Positions 7,987 through 15,472 of a stretch of DNA of 27,634 nt are shown here, in pieces. Under the pieces are notes generated by a model that saw only the letters and a list, made by a program, of their open reading frames with translations, searched no databases and was not told the DNA's origin. The stretch comes from DASXTS01 sp036402215 (GTDB lineage: Bacteria > Actinomycetota > Actinomycetes > Mycobacteriales > Pseudonocardiaceae), in contig DASWTI010000446.1 of assembly GCA_036402215.1 (NCBI GenBank), positions 1 through 27,634 of the forward strand, written 5' to 3'. The translations under genes and the position numbers were made by a program. How positions within the stretch are numbered: the stretch's first letter is position 1; every line of letters begins with the position of its first letter.

Positions 7987-9095
7987 GGGCGATCGCCGGC
8001 CGGCCCGAGCTCTACACCTCCTACCGGCAGGAGACCTCGCTGCTGAACACCCGCCCCAAGCGGGTGTGGGTGGGCGGCGTCGTGGTGCTCGCGCTGCTGC
8101 TGCCGTTCCTGTTCGCCGACGACCTGCTGCAGCTGCTGGCCACCGGCTTCGCCGCGGCGATCGGCGCCATCGGGCTGAACATCGTCACCGGGTACGCCGG
8201 CCAGGTGTCGCTGGGCCACGCGTTCTTCCTGGCCATCGGCGCGTACACCGCCGCGGTGCTGTCCGGCGACACCGACGGCCGGGTGCTCGGGTTCGGCATC
8301 ACCTCGCTTCCGGTCTGGCTGCTGGCCGCCGGGCTGGTGGCGGCGCTGGCCGGGGTGATCGTGGCGCCGCTCGCGGTACGGCTGCGCGGCCTGTACCTGG
8401 CGATCGTGACGCTCGGCCTGGTGTTCATCGGCGAGTACGTGTTCCGCGAGTGGACCGACGTCACCGGCGGCGCGGGCGTCGGCCGGCAGGCCGCCATCCC
8501 CACGCTGTTCGGGCAGCGCCTCGACGTGGACGGCGAGCTCTTCACCAGGGTGCAGAAGCTCTACTTCCTGATGTTCGTGGTGCTGGTGATCTTCGCGGTG
8601 CTGGCCCGCAACCTGGTGCGCTCGCGGACCGGCCGGGCGCTGGCGGCCGTGCGGGACCGCGACATCGCGGCCTCCGTGATCGGCGTGAGCCTCACCCGGT
8701 ACAAGTTCATCGCGTTCGCCGTGTCCTCGTTCTACGCCGGGGTCGCGGGCGCGCTGCTGTTCGTCATCACCGGGTACATCGAGCCCGGATCGTTCAACCT
8801 GCTGCTGTCCGTGCAGTACATCGCGATGATCCTGATCGGAGGCGTGGCCACCATCTCCGGCTCCATCATGGGCGCGCTGTTCATCACGTTGCTGCCCAGG
8901 GTCACCCGCGAGCTGCCGGCCGTCCTGCCGTTCGTCAACGCCAACTCTGGCAGCGGCGGCATCACGGTGTTCCAGGTGGAGGCCATCCTCTACGGCCTGC
9001 TCATCGTCGGGTTCCTGATCTTCGAGCCACGAGGGCTCTTCGGGATCTGGATACGCGTTCGCAATTACTGGAAGTCATGGCCGTTCTCGTACTGA
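7983..9095 (+). CDS. livM: HAAT-type ABC importer permease, LivM-like
   Basis: The 370-residue product has a roughly 30-residue cytoplasmic N-terminus rich in charged residues, followed by about eight to ten hydrophobic segments. GLNIVTGYAGQVSLGHAFFLAIGAY at about residues 62-88 is the hallmark LivM motif. GRALAAVRDRDIAASVIGVS is the conserved cytoplasmic loop. It pairs with the LivH-like permease. The start ATG 7983 overlaps the livH stop by 4 bases. The C-terminal GLLIVGFLIFEPRGLFGIW is typical, and an extra basic/aromatic tail follows. A 22-base gap separates it from the binding-protein gene. Confidence 0.93.
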   Translation: MRAIAGRPELYTSYRQETSLLNTRPKRVWVGGVVVLALLLPFLFADDLLQLLATGFAAAIGAIGLNIVTGYAGQVSLGHAFFLAIGAYTAAVLSGDTDGRVLGFGITSLPVWLLAAGLVAALAGVIVAPLAVRLRGLYLAIVTLGLVFIGEYVFREWTDVTGGAGVGRQAAIPTLFGQRLDVDGELFTRVQKLYFLMFVVLVIFAVLARNLVRSRTGRALAAVRDRDIAASVIGVSLTRYKFIAFAVSSFYAGVAGALLFVITGYIEPGSFNLLLSVQYIAMILIGGVATISGSIMGALFITLLPRVTRELPAVLPFVNANSGSGGITVFQVEAILYGLLIVGFLIFEPRGLFGIWIRVRNYWKSWPFSY

Positions 9096-9117
9096 GGCGG
9101 CCGGAAGGAGTGGGTCG

Positions 9118-10422
9118 ATGAGGACACCACGACGCGCGCTGGCGGCCACGGCCGCGCTGCTCGCGGCGGCGGCTCTCGCCACCGGCTGCCGCGGGGGCGA
9201 CTCCGCCGGCACGCAGGAGAGCGAGGCCGGCATCAAGACCGACATCGGGGTCACCGAGGAGGCCTGCCCGCAGGCGATCGACAAGGAGAAGGGCTGCATC
9301 TACCTGGGCACCATCTCCGACCTCACCGAGGGCCCGTTCAAGGCCCTCGCCGTGCCCATCACCGACTCGCAGAAGGCCTTCTGGAAGCGGGTCAACGAGG
9401 CCGGCGGCATCGGCGACTACGAGGTCGACGTCACCAGCTACGTGCGGGACAACAAGTACAACCCGCAGATCCACAACCAGGTCTACCAGGAGATCAAGCC
9501 GAACGTCCTGGCGCTCGCCCAGACCCTGGGCTCGCCGACCACCGCGGCGATCCTGCCGGACCTCAAGTCCAGCAACATCGTGGCCTCCCCGGCCTCGTGG
9601 ACCTCGCTGTGGGCGTTCGAGGACGTCATCGTGGAGTCCGGCGCCAACTACTGCATGGAGTCGATGAACGCGATCGACTACGCCGTCGAGGAGTTCGGCG
9701 TGAAGTCCGTGATGGCCGTGCACAACGCCGGCGACTACGGCGACGACGCCGCGGCCGGCGCCAAGGTGGCCGCGGAGAAGCGTGGCCTGACGTTCACCGA
9801 CACCGAGACCGCGCCCGGCCAGGACAACCAGGGCGGCGCGATCGAGGCCGTGGTGAGCGCCAAGCCGGACCTGGTGATTCTCACGACCGGCCCCACCGAC
9901 GCCGCGGTGATCATCGGCCAGGCCGCGGCCCGCGGCTTCACCGGCAAGTTCATCGGCACCGGCCCGACCTGGAACCCCGGCCTGCTGAAGAGCCCGGCCG
10001 CCCCGGCCATCAAGGCGCTCTACCTGCAGTCCGGTCCCTGGGAGACCTTCACCTCGGACACCCCGGGCCACCAGGCGATGCGCGACGCCCTCGGCTCCTC
10101 GGTGCAGGGCAACGACGGCTACACCTCCGGCTGGGTCTGGTCCTACCCGCTCAAGGCGGCGCTGGAGAAGGCCGTGGAGAACAAGGACCTGACCCGCGCC
10201 GGCGTGCTGCGCGCCGTGCAGTCCCTGGACACCGTGGACTACGAGGGCATGCTGCCCCCGGAGGCCGGCAAGCGCACCGGTGACCCCAACGAGACCGTGT
10301 TCCGGCAGTCGGTCATCAGCAAGCCGGACGAGGCCTCCGTCACGGGCGTCTCCACCGTCGAGTCCTTCTTCGTCGGCGAGACCGCCAAGGACTACGACTT
10401 CACCAAGGCCTGCTACCTGTAG
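9118..10422 (+). CDS. lipoprotein substrate-binding protein of the importer (type I periplasmic-binding fold)
   Basis: The 434-residue product begins with a basic N-region, a hydrophobic stretch and the lipobox LATGC, giving lipidated C24. The mature protein would be tethered outside the cell membrane. Motifs such as ISDLTEGPFKALAVPITDSQKAFWKRVNEAGGI... at about 60-95 and YGDDAAAGAKVAAEKRGL near 205-222 fit the LivK/Peripla_BP_6 family, which captures ligand for the LivHM channel. GGAAGGAG lies 7 bases before ATG 9118. It is the last gene of the operon and is followed 13 bases later by a long hairpin. In solute-binding proteins of this family ligands range from amino acids to aromatic and aliphatic acids, so the ligand is left open. 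Confidence 0.92.
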   Translation: MRTPRRALAATAALLAAAALATGCRGGDSAGTQESEAGIKTDIGVTEEACPQAIDKEKGCIYLGTISDLTEGPFKALAVPITDSQKAFWKRVNEAGGIGDYEVDVTSYVRDNKYNPQIHNQVYQEIKPNVLALAQTLGSPTTAAILPDLKSSNIVASPASWTSLWAFEDVIVESGANYCMESMNAIDYAVEEFGVKSVMAVHNAGDYGDDAAAGAKVAAEKRGLTFTDTETAPGQDNQGGAIEAVVSAKPDLVILTTGPTDAAVIIGQAAARGFTGKFIGTGPTWNPGLLKSPAAPAIKALYLQSGPWETFTSDTPGHQAMRDALGSSVQGNDGYTSGWVWSYPLKAALEKAVENKDLTRAGVLRAVQSLDTVDYEGMLPPEAGKRTGDPNETVFRQSVISKPDEASVTGVSTVESFFVGETAKDYDFTKACYL

Positions 10423-10435
10423 GCCACCGCGTCCT

Positions 10436-10490
10436 GTGACTGAAAGGCGCCTTCAGCGGGCCGACCCGGCTGAAGGCGCCTTTCAGTCAC
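10436..10490. terminator. bidirectional terminator-like hairpin with 22-bp perfect stem
   Basis: The arm at 10436-10457 is perfectly complementary to 10469-10490, with an 11-base G/C-rich loop. It lies between the convergent binding-protein gene and the minus-strand gene ending at 10483, whose stop codon is inside the right arm. Each arm also contains the 14-bp palindrome TGAAGGCGCCTTCA with one added A or T. No U-tract follows, as is common in high-GC actinobacteria. Confidence 0.8.
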
Positions 10491-11028
10491 TCACGGCGCG
10501 GTCGATGAGGGCGGCGACGTCGATGACGCGGGCGCGCTGCACCGCGGGCTTCGTGACCTCCTTGGCCACGTGGCGGGCCACGAACCGCTTCAGCTCGTCG
10601 TCGATGCCGGCCACCAGCTTGAGGAAGGTGGCCCGCATCCCGTCCGCCTCCAGCCGCAGCTCGATCTCGTGCCGGGTCGGCGGCGTGATGTCCAGGACGA
10701 TCCGCAGCGGCTCGGCGGCCTGCGCGGTGAGCACCAGCGGCACCCCGAGGTCCGCGGTGAAGCGGTGCGCCTGGCCGCCGAGGGTGATGGTGAGCGCCAG
10801 GTCCACCGGGATCCAGGCGCGGAACGTGGCCGGCGACCGGGCGGTGCGTACCGCGGTGGGCGTGCGGGCGCTGCCCGTCGCCGTCACCTGGGCGACCTTG
10901 CCCGGCCCGGCGGCCAGCGGCCCGACCTCGAACGGCGCCCCCACCAGGCCGGAGAGCGCGCCGGCGATGCGCTCCGCGGTCAGCGCGTGCTCGAAGAACC
11001 GGACGCCGAACTCCTCGTAGGAGATCAC
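10483..11028 (-). CDS. conserved actinobacterial protein of unknown function
   Basis: The 181-residue product starts at GTG 11028, 10 bases after the stop of the DUF3817 gene. I recognise the general pattern from uncharacterised actinobacterial proteins: an N-terminal SYEEFGVRFFEHALT segment, a beta-rich middle with alternating hydrophobic residues (about 55-130), and a helical C-terminus ending in RVIDVAALIDRAV. No catalytic motif, signal peptide or membrane segment is visible. The beta-rich core could be a ligand-binding or lipid-binding fold, but this is only an impression. Its last codons and stop overlap the large hairpin at 10436-10490, so transcription very probably ends here. It is likely co-transcribed with the two small membrane-protein genes upstream. 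Confidence 0.75.
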   Translation of the reverse strand: MISYEEFGVRFFEHALTAERIAGALSGLVGAPFEVGPLAAGPGKVAQVTATGSARTPTAVRTARSPATFRAWIPVDLALTITLGGQAHRFTADLGVPLVLTAQAAEPLRIVLDITPPTRHEIELRLEADGMRATFLKLVAGIDDELKRFVARHVAKEVTKPAVQRARVIDVAALIDRAVSD

Positions 11029-11038
11029 CGCCGTGCCG

Positions 11039-11386
11039 TCAGACGCCGCGGCCCTCGCGTACCCGGGCCGTCACGGCGCGCTCGGCGTAGAAGGACACGA
11101 ACGGCACGGTGCCGGCCAGCAGCACCAGCAGCGTGCCGCGCACCGACCACTTGGCACGCAGCGCCAGGTCCAGCGCGATGGCCAGGTACACCGCGTAGAT
11201 GAAGCCGTGGACCGGGCCCACGATCTCCACCATCCGCGGGTTGTCGCCCAGGTACTTGAAGCCCATGCCGATCACCAGCAGCAGCAGGCAGACACCGACG
11301 ACGTAGGCCGACACCTGGAAGCGGCGCAGCGCGCCCGCGACCTTCCTGGTGTTCCCGGCGGGTGCCTCGGTGACGTCGGTGGCCAT
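11039..11386 (-). CDS. DUF3817 small integral membrane protein
   Basis: The product is 115 residues from ATG 11386. It has three predicted transmembrane helices: around YVVGVCLLLLVIGMGFKYL, VHGFIYAVYLAIALDLAL and TLLVLLAGTVPFVSFYAE. The sequence GPVHGFIYAVYL is the signature I associate with DUF3817 (YdzA-like) proteins of unknown function in the actinobacterial cytoplasmic membrane. ATG 11386 is preferred because AAGGAG lies 9 bases upstream. In-frame alternatives are ATG 11404 and a TTG at 11419 that would overlap the upstream stop by 4 bases. It lies in a short minus-strand operon with the SURF1-like protein gene before it and the unknown gene after it. Confidence 0.82.
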   Translation of the reverse strand: MATDVTEAPAGNTRKVAGALRRFQVSAYVVGVCLLLLVIGMGFKYLGDNPRMVEIVGPVHGFIYAVYLAIALDLALRAKWSVRGTLLVLLAGTVPFVSFYAERAVTARVREGRGV

Positions 11387-11415
11387 CGGCTCGTGCTCCT
11401 TCATGCTGCGCGTCG

Positions 11416-11955
11416 TCAACCCCGCCGCCGGCTCGCGGCGGCGTTCAGCTCGGCGAGGTACCGGTTGTAGGCGGCGAGTTCGTCATTCGGCTCGTCCTCG
11501 TGAACGGCCGTGATCGTGGCGGCCGGCGGCCCGTCGGCGGCCGGCGGGTGGTCCTCGGTGCCGGTGGACGCCGCGGTCGCCGGGCCGGTGGTCGCCCGGC
11601 CGCTTCCGGTCTCCCCGTCGGCGGCCGTTGGGTGGTCCTCGGTGCCGGTCGTGCCGGGGCCGTGAGCCGCCGTCGGCCCGTCGGCCTCGCCCGCCTCACC
11701 GGCGTCTGCCGCCCCGTCGGCCGTCCCCGGCCCCCTCCCCGCCGCCGCGCGTCGCTCGCGTTCCAGCGTGCGCAGGCGCCACCAGACCACCACCGCGAAG
11801 ACGGCGAACGTGGGCCACTGGAGGGTGTACCCGAGGTTCTGGAAGGAGCCGCTGGTCTCGAACCGCCGCAGCTGCCACCAGCCCAGGCGCAGGCAGACCA
11901 CGACGACCGCGGCCAGCGCCACGGCCACCAGCAGCTGCCTGGCGACCCGTCCCAC
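11416..11955 (-). CDS. SURF1-like N-terminal actinobacterial membrane protein with repetitive acidic linker
   Basis: The 179-residue product has a hydrophobic N-terminal helix followed by LGWWQLRRFE, which recalls the start of SURF1 proteins. A second helix (WPTFAVFAVVVWWRL) follows, then about 85 residues of Ala/Gly/Thr/Pro/Asp-rich linker, and a conserved tail DELAAYNRYLAELN. Streptomyces and relatives encode short proteins with this layout, often labelled hypothetical membrane or regulatory proteins; the function is unknown to me. The linker contains two copies of a TGTEDHP-(P/T)-AADG block. The N-terminus and tail are conserved while the linker is not, suggesting that the linker acts as a spacer. 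It is the first gene of a three-gene minus-strand unit; the start used is ATG 11955. Confidence 0.75.
   Translation of the reverse strand: MGRVARQLLVAVALAAVVVVCLRLGWWQLRRFETSGSFQNLGYTLQWPTFAVFAVVVWWRLRTLERERRAAAGRGPGTADGAADAGEAGEADGPTAAHGPGTTGTEDHPTAADGETGSGRATTGPATAASTGTEDHPPAADGPPAATITAVHEDEPNDELAAYNRYLAELNAAASRRRG
11530..11649 (-). repeat. direct repeat (36 bases, two copies) inside the linker of the SURF1-like protein gene
   Basis: Bases 11530-11565 and 11614-11649 are nearly identical and lie 84 bases apart, an exact multiple of 3 (28 codons). Each encodes the TGTEDHP-x-AADG unit. In-frame spacing suggests linker growth by slippage or duplication. Confidence 0.7.
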
Positions 11956-11965
11956 GGTGTCGACG

Positions 11966-13675
11966 CTAGCAAGCGCGCAGCACGGCGAAATCCCGGCCGC
12001 CGAGCCGCAGGCCGTCGCCGGTCACCACGGCGTCGTCCCAGGCGAGCACCAGCTCCCCGCCGACCGGCAGCTCGACCGGCTCGGCGCCCAGGTTCACCAC
12101 CACCGTGATCGCCCCGCGGCGCAGCGTGAGCCATCCCGCGGCCGCGTCGTGCGCGACGTCCAGGTGGCCCAGCCAGGGGTCCGTGAGGTCCGGCTCCGCC
12201 CGCCGCAGCGCGATCAGCGCCCGGTACGTCTCCAGCAGCCGCGCGTGATCGCCATCGCGTGCTTCCTCCCAGCGCAGCCGCGACCCGGTGAACGTCTCCT
12301 CGTCATTGGGATCCGGCACCTCGGCCGCGCCCCAGCCGTGCTCCGCGAACTCCTCGTACCGCCCGTCCCGCACCGCCGCGCGCAGCTCCGGGTCGGGGAA
12401 GTGCGAGAAGAAGCGGAACGGCGTGGACGCGCCCCACTCCTCGCCCATGAACAGCATCGGCGTGAACGGCCCGCACAGCAGCAGGGCCGCGCCGCAGGCC
12501 AGCAGCCCCGGCGGCAGCGTCGCCGACAGCCGGTCGCCGGTGGCGCGGTTGCCCACCTGGTCGTGGTTCTGCAGCGACACCACGAAGCGGTCGGCCGGGA
12601 TGCGCGCCGGATCCACCGGCCGGCCGTGCGTACGGCCGCGGAACGAGGACCACGTCCCCGCGTGGAAGAACACCCGGCGCAGCGTCGTCGCCACCGCGTC
12701 CAGCCCGTCGAAGTCCGCGTAGTAGCCCTGGCGTTCCCCGGTGAGCGCCGTGTGCAGCGCGTGGTGCACGTCGTCGTTCCACTGCGCGTGCAGTCCGTAC
12801 CCTCCGGCCTCCCGTGCCGTCACCAGCGTCGCGTCGTTGAGGTCGGACTCCGCGATCAGCGTGAGCGGCCGTCCGACGTGCGCCTGGAGGGCATGCACCT
12901 CGGTCGCCAGCTCCTCCAGCAGGTGCGTGGCCCGCCGGTCGACCAGCGCGTGCACCGCGTCCAGCCGCAGCGCGTCCACGTGGTAGTCCCGCAGCCACAT
13001 CAGCGCGTTGTCGATCACGTAGCGGCGCACCTCGTCGGAGTGCGGCCCGTCCAGGTTGAGCGACGGCCCCCAGATGTTGCGCCCGCCGAAGTACGGCCCG
13101 AACCGGTCCAGGTACGCGCCGCTCGGCCCCAGATGGTTGTGCACCACGTCCAGCACCACGCCGAGGTTCCTCGTATGGCAGGCGTCCACGAACCGCTTGA
13201 ACCCGTCCGGCCCACCGTAGGGCTCGTGCACCGCGTACCAGAGCACCCCGTCGTACCCCCAGTTCCGCGGCGAGTCGAGGGCGTTCACCGGCATGACCTC
13301 GACGAGGTCGATGCCCAGCTCCACCAGGTGATCCAGCCGCTCGATCGCGCTGTCGAACGTCCCACCGCCGGTGAACGTGCCGATGTGCAGCTCGTAGATC
13401 ACGCTCCCCGGCAGCGCCCGCCCCGTCCAGCCGCCGTCCGTCCAGGCGAACGCCCCGTGGTCGTACCGGCGTGACGCCTCGTGCACCCCGTCCGGCTGCC
13501 ACGCCGACCGCGGATCGGGCAGGACCGTCTCGTCGTCCCCCAGCAGGAACCCGTAGTCCCTGCCGGCCACGTCCGCCCGCCACCACCCGCCGCCGGCCCG
13601 CTCCATCTCGTGAACCTGCCCGTCCACCCGAACCCGTACGCGCCCCAGCTCCGGCACCCACACCTCGAAGGTCAC
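11966..13675 (-). CDS. treZ: malto-oligosyltrehalose trehalohydrolase TreZ
   Basis: The 569-residue GH13 enzyme hydrolyses the alpha-1,4 bond next to the trehalose end of maltooligosyl-trehalose, releasing trehalose. It opens with the E-set domain pattern TFEVWVPELGRV. A catalytic barrel follows: DVVHNH at about 176-181, nucleophile region DALRLDAVHA (D239), acid/base region LIAESDLND (E276) and QNHDQVG (D372). GTG 13675 is chosen because AGGAGG lies 9 bases upstream and the protein then begins at the conserved domain; an in-frame start at 13702 is less likely. Its partner treY is 2.7 kb upstream on the same strand, separated by an accessory island, whereas the two are commonly adjacent. Confidence 0.96.
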   Translation of the reverse strand: MTFEVWVPELGRVRVRVDGQVHEMERAGGGWWRADVAGRDYGFLLGDDETVLPDPRSAWQPDGVHEASRRYDHGAFAWTDGGWTGRALPGSVIYELHIGTFTGGGTFDSAIERLDHLVELGIDLVEVMPVNALDSPRNWGYDGVLWYAVHEPYGGPDGFKRFVDACHTRNLGVVLDVVHNHLGPSGAYLDRFGPYFGGRNIWGPSLNLDGPHSDEVRRYVIDNALMWLRDYHVDALRLDAVHALVDRRATHLLEELATEVHALQAHVGRPLTLIAESDLNDATLVTAREAGGYGLHAQWNDDVHHALHTALTGERQGYYADFDGLDAVATTLRRVFFHAGTWSSFRGRTHGRPVDPARIPADRFVVSLQNHDQVGNRATGDRLSATLPPGLLACGAALLLCGPFTPMLFMGEEWGASTPFRFFSHFPDPELRAAVRDGRYEEFAEHGWGAAEVPDPNDEETFTGSRLRWEEARDGDHARLLETYRALIALRRAEPDLTDPWLGHLDVAHDAAAGWLTLRRGAITVVVNLGAEPVELPVGGELVLAWDDAVVTGDGLRLGGRDFAVLRAC

Positions 13676-13780
13676 GCGGTCGATCCTCCTGGCCGCCACC
13701 ACGCTGCGCCCGCCGGATCACACCTCGGCGCGGGCCACGGCGACCCGGACAAGCGGGACGTGAGCCCGGGCCGGGTGCGG

Positions 13781-14095
13781 TCAGGTCAGGTCGAGGACGA
13801 TTCTGAGGGCGCGGTCCACCTCGGTCAGCTCGTGCAGGGCGAGTCTTCCGACCCGGTCGCCGAGGCGTCGAGGGTCAACGGCCGTGGTCTGTTCCACCAG
13901 CAGGCGGGTGGCGGAGCCGTCGATCTCGATCTCGGGGCGGAACGAGGCGGGGCGGGCGGAGGTGGAGGTCGGAGCGATGAGCCAGGTCGAGAGCGGCAGG
14001 GCGTCGGACTGGACGACGACGGCGTAGCGGGGGCCGGCCTGTTCGTGTCCCTTGGTGCCCCGTGGGGCGCGGAGCCGGTACACGTCACCACGCAC
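13781..14095 (-). CDS. mazF: MazF/PemK-family mRNA interferase toxin
   Basis: The 104-residue product has the MazF fold signature. RGDVYRLRAPRG is at the N-terminus, GHEQAGPRYAVVVQSD is at about 16-31 with the conserved arginine, and WLIAPTSTS carries the conserved threonine/serine of the catalytic site. The C-terminus has the usual LHELTEVDRALRIVL helix. Such toxins cleave mRNA in a sequence-dependent way. The GTG at 14095 lies inside the end of the antitoxin gene (11-base overlap), the standard antitoxin-first order. The catalytic features and length appear intact, so the toxin may be active. It ends 105 bases before the treZ start. Confidence 0.9.
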   Translation of the reverse strand: MRGDVYRLRAPRGTKGHEQAGPRYAVVVQSDALPLSTWLIAPTSTSARPASFRPEIEIDGSATRLLVEQTTAVDPRRLGDRVGRLALHELTEVDRALRIVLDLT

Positions 14096-14315
14096 GAAGT
14101 GGCTCCAGCTCGGCCAGGACCCGCCGGGCCTCCGCGACGTCGTCGGGGTCGGCCGCGAGGACGGTGGCCTCGGCGCGGAGCCTTTCGGCCTGATGCGCCC
14201 GGGCGGCCGAGATCAGGGCGTTCCGGATGGCGGCCGAGGTGCTCGTGCCGTCCGCCGTCAGTTCCTCCAGCGCCCGTTCGCTGTCGGGGTCCGACCGGAA
14301 GGTGATACTTCCCAT
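14085..14315 (-). CDS. ribbon-helix-helix antitoxin of the MazF pair
   Basis: The 76-residue product begins GSITFRSDPDSERALEEL, a ribbon-helix-helix DNA-binding pattern (one beta strand and two helices), and then has a charged helical tail (about 45-76) that would wrap the toxin. It overlaps the MazF gene by 11 bases and should neutralise it and autoregulate the pair. No ribosome binding site precedes ATG 14315. Instead TACACT (minus strand, 14323-14328) sits 7 bases upstream, which would put transcription start on the ATG, a leaderless mRNA. Confidence 0.88.
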   Translation of the reverse strand: MGSITFRSDPDSERALEELTADGTSTSAAIRNALISAARAHQAERLRAEATVLAADPDDVAEARRVLAELEPLRAW

Positions 14316-14317
14316 GA

Positions 14318-14340
14318 GACGAAGTGTAAGGCGTTTCGTC
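14318..14340 (-). promoter_or_regulatory. candidate leaderless promoter and autoregulatory operator of the RHH-MazF pair
   Basis: GACGAA (14318-14323) and TTCGTC (14335-14340) form an inverted repeat around an 11-base centre. The minus-strand -10-like TACACT lies inside it, 7 bases from the ATG. A clear -35 box is not seen. Repressor binding here by the RHH protein would block its own transcription; this is inference from placement. Confidence 0.45.
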
Positions 14341-14504
14341 GTGCAGTGCGCCTGACGAGCTGGCCGTCACCCGATCCGGCCGTGAGGAGGGCGAAGGGCG
14401 GCGGGGAGGAGCGGCAGGGACAGCCGTCGGCGCCGCGGCCGGCCGGCGGGGTGCGACGAGGTCGGCGGCCGCGGATCGGGGTGGTGAGGCGCGGCCGGGG
14501 CGCT

Positions 14505-15089
14505 TCAGTGGGCGAGGGTGCCCAGGAGGGCGGCGGGGGTGACCGTGACCGGGAACGGGTGCACGGCGTGGAACGGGGTGTCGGCCAGGGCTTCGGCGGT
14601 CAGGTGGTAGCGCCCGTCGATCAGCTCGTGGACGGCGAGGCCGGGGGCGCGGGGGTCGACGATCCAGTAGGACCGGACGCCGAGGCGTTCGTAGGCGGCC
14701 TTCTTGTGCAGGGTGTCGTGCAGGGCGGTGCGGGGCGACACGATCTCCACGACGAGGACCGGCGCGGTGGGCAGGACCAGGGGCGTCAGGTCCTCCTCCC
14801 GGGCGACGAGCAGGTCGGGTTGCAGTTCGTCCAGCTCGGTAGGGCGGACCGGGAACGGCGCGGGCAGCACGTGCAGGCCGGGCGGGCACGCGGTGACCAG
14901 CAGCGCGGTGAGCTGGCCGAGCGCCTTCTGGTGGGCGGCGTCGGGCCGCAGGCCCATCATGATCGCGCCATGGATGAGCTCGACCCGCCCGCCGTACGGG
15001 GGCAGGGCGCCGAGGTCCTGCGTCGTGAGCCTGCGATCAGGGATACGGGGAGGCGGCATTCGGGCAGTTGACCGCATCCTGACGTTCAT
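14505..15089 (-). CDS. Uma2 family (DUF820) restriction-endonuclease-fold protein, copy 1
   Basis: The 194-residue product has the Uma2 layout. It shows GRVELIHGAIM near the N-terminus, LQPDLLVAREE, VLVVEIVSPRT and the lysine-bearing HDTLHKKAAYERLG followed by YWIVDPRAPGL. These place the Asp, Glu and Lys of the PD-(D/E)xK nuclease fold in order, so the active site looks intact. Uma2 proteins are abundant in cyanobacteria and actinobacteria and their biological role is unsettled. ATG 15089 gives a length close to the family norm and to copy 2; ATG 15077 or 15059 are possible. A longer reading from 15209 lacks homology in its extra 40 residues. It is closely related to the copy at 15700-16278, especially in the core. 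Confidence 0.85.
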   Translation of the reverse strand: MNVRMRSTARMPPPRIPDRRLTTQDLGALPPYGGRVELIHGAIMMGLRPDAAHQKALGQLTALLVTACPPGLHVLPAPFPVRPTELDELQPDLLVAREEDLTPLVLPTAPVLVVEIVSPRTALHDTLHKKAAYERLGVRSYWIVDPRAPGLAVHELIDGRYHLTAEALADTPFHAVHPFPVTVTPAALLGTLAH

Positions 15090-15241
15090 CACAGCGCCTG
15101 CCCGCAGCATTCCGCTCCATCGTGTGAGCACCGGCGACGGTCCGTCATCGACGCCACTCGATTGAACAGAAGAAGATTCAGGTCCGACGCCGCCCGCGGC
15201 TGTGACCACCGGTCGGGCCGCGCGGCGCCCATGCTGGCGCG

Positions 15242-15472
15242 GTGCGGATCGAGCGTGTGGTGGTGGACCACGAGGTCATGGGCGGTGTCCCGTGCATTCG
15301 CGGCACTCGCATTCCGATCGCCACCGTCCTCGCGATGTTCGCCGACGCGATGACCGTCGACGAGGTGATCGCGGACTACCCGCAGCCGGCGCCGGAGGAT
15401 GTGCTGGCAGCCCTCCGCTGTGCCGCAGCGGTGGTCGACGAGCGCGAGCTGCCGGTCCGCTTCAGCGCATGA
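15242..15472 (+). CDS. DUF433 antitoxin (VapB45-like)
   Basis: The 76-residue product is a full-length DUF433 protein. It begins MRIERVVVDHEVMGGVPCIRGTRIP (quoted in part of its conserved N-terminal motif), then has the helical AMTVDEVIADYPQ segment and PEDVLAALRCAAAVVDEREL. Proteins of this family carry a winged-helix-like DNA-binding fold and act as antitoxins to DUF5615/PIN-like toxins encoded just downstream. The start is GTG 15242; no strong ribosome binding site is visible. It is the only plus-strand unit in the island, and its stop overlaps the following ATG by 4 bases, as in intact pairs. Its partner gene is damaged. Confidence 0.9.
   Translation: MRIERVVVDHEVMGGVPCIRGTRIPIATVLAMFADAMTVDEVIADYPQPAPEDVLAALRCAAAVVDERELPVRFSA

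Noticed and set aside
13825..14889. Long minus-strand frame across MazF, antitoxin and Uma2 copy 1.
   Set aside because: It is Arg/Pro-rich and shadows three genes with recognisable families in another frame.
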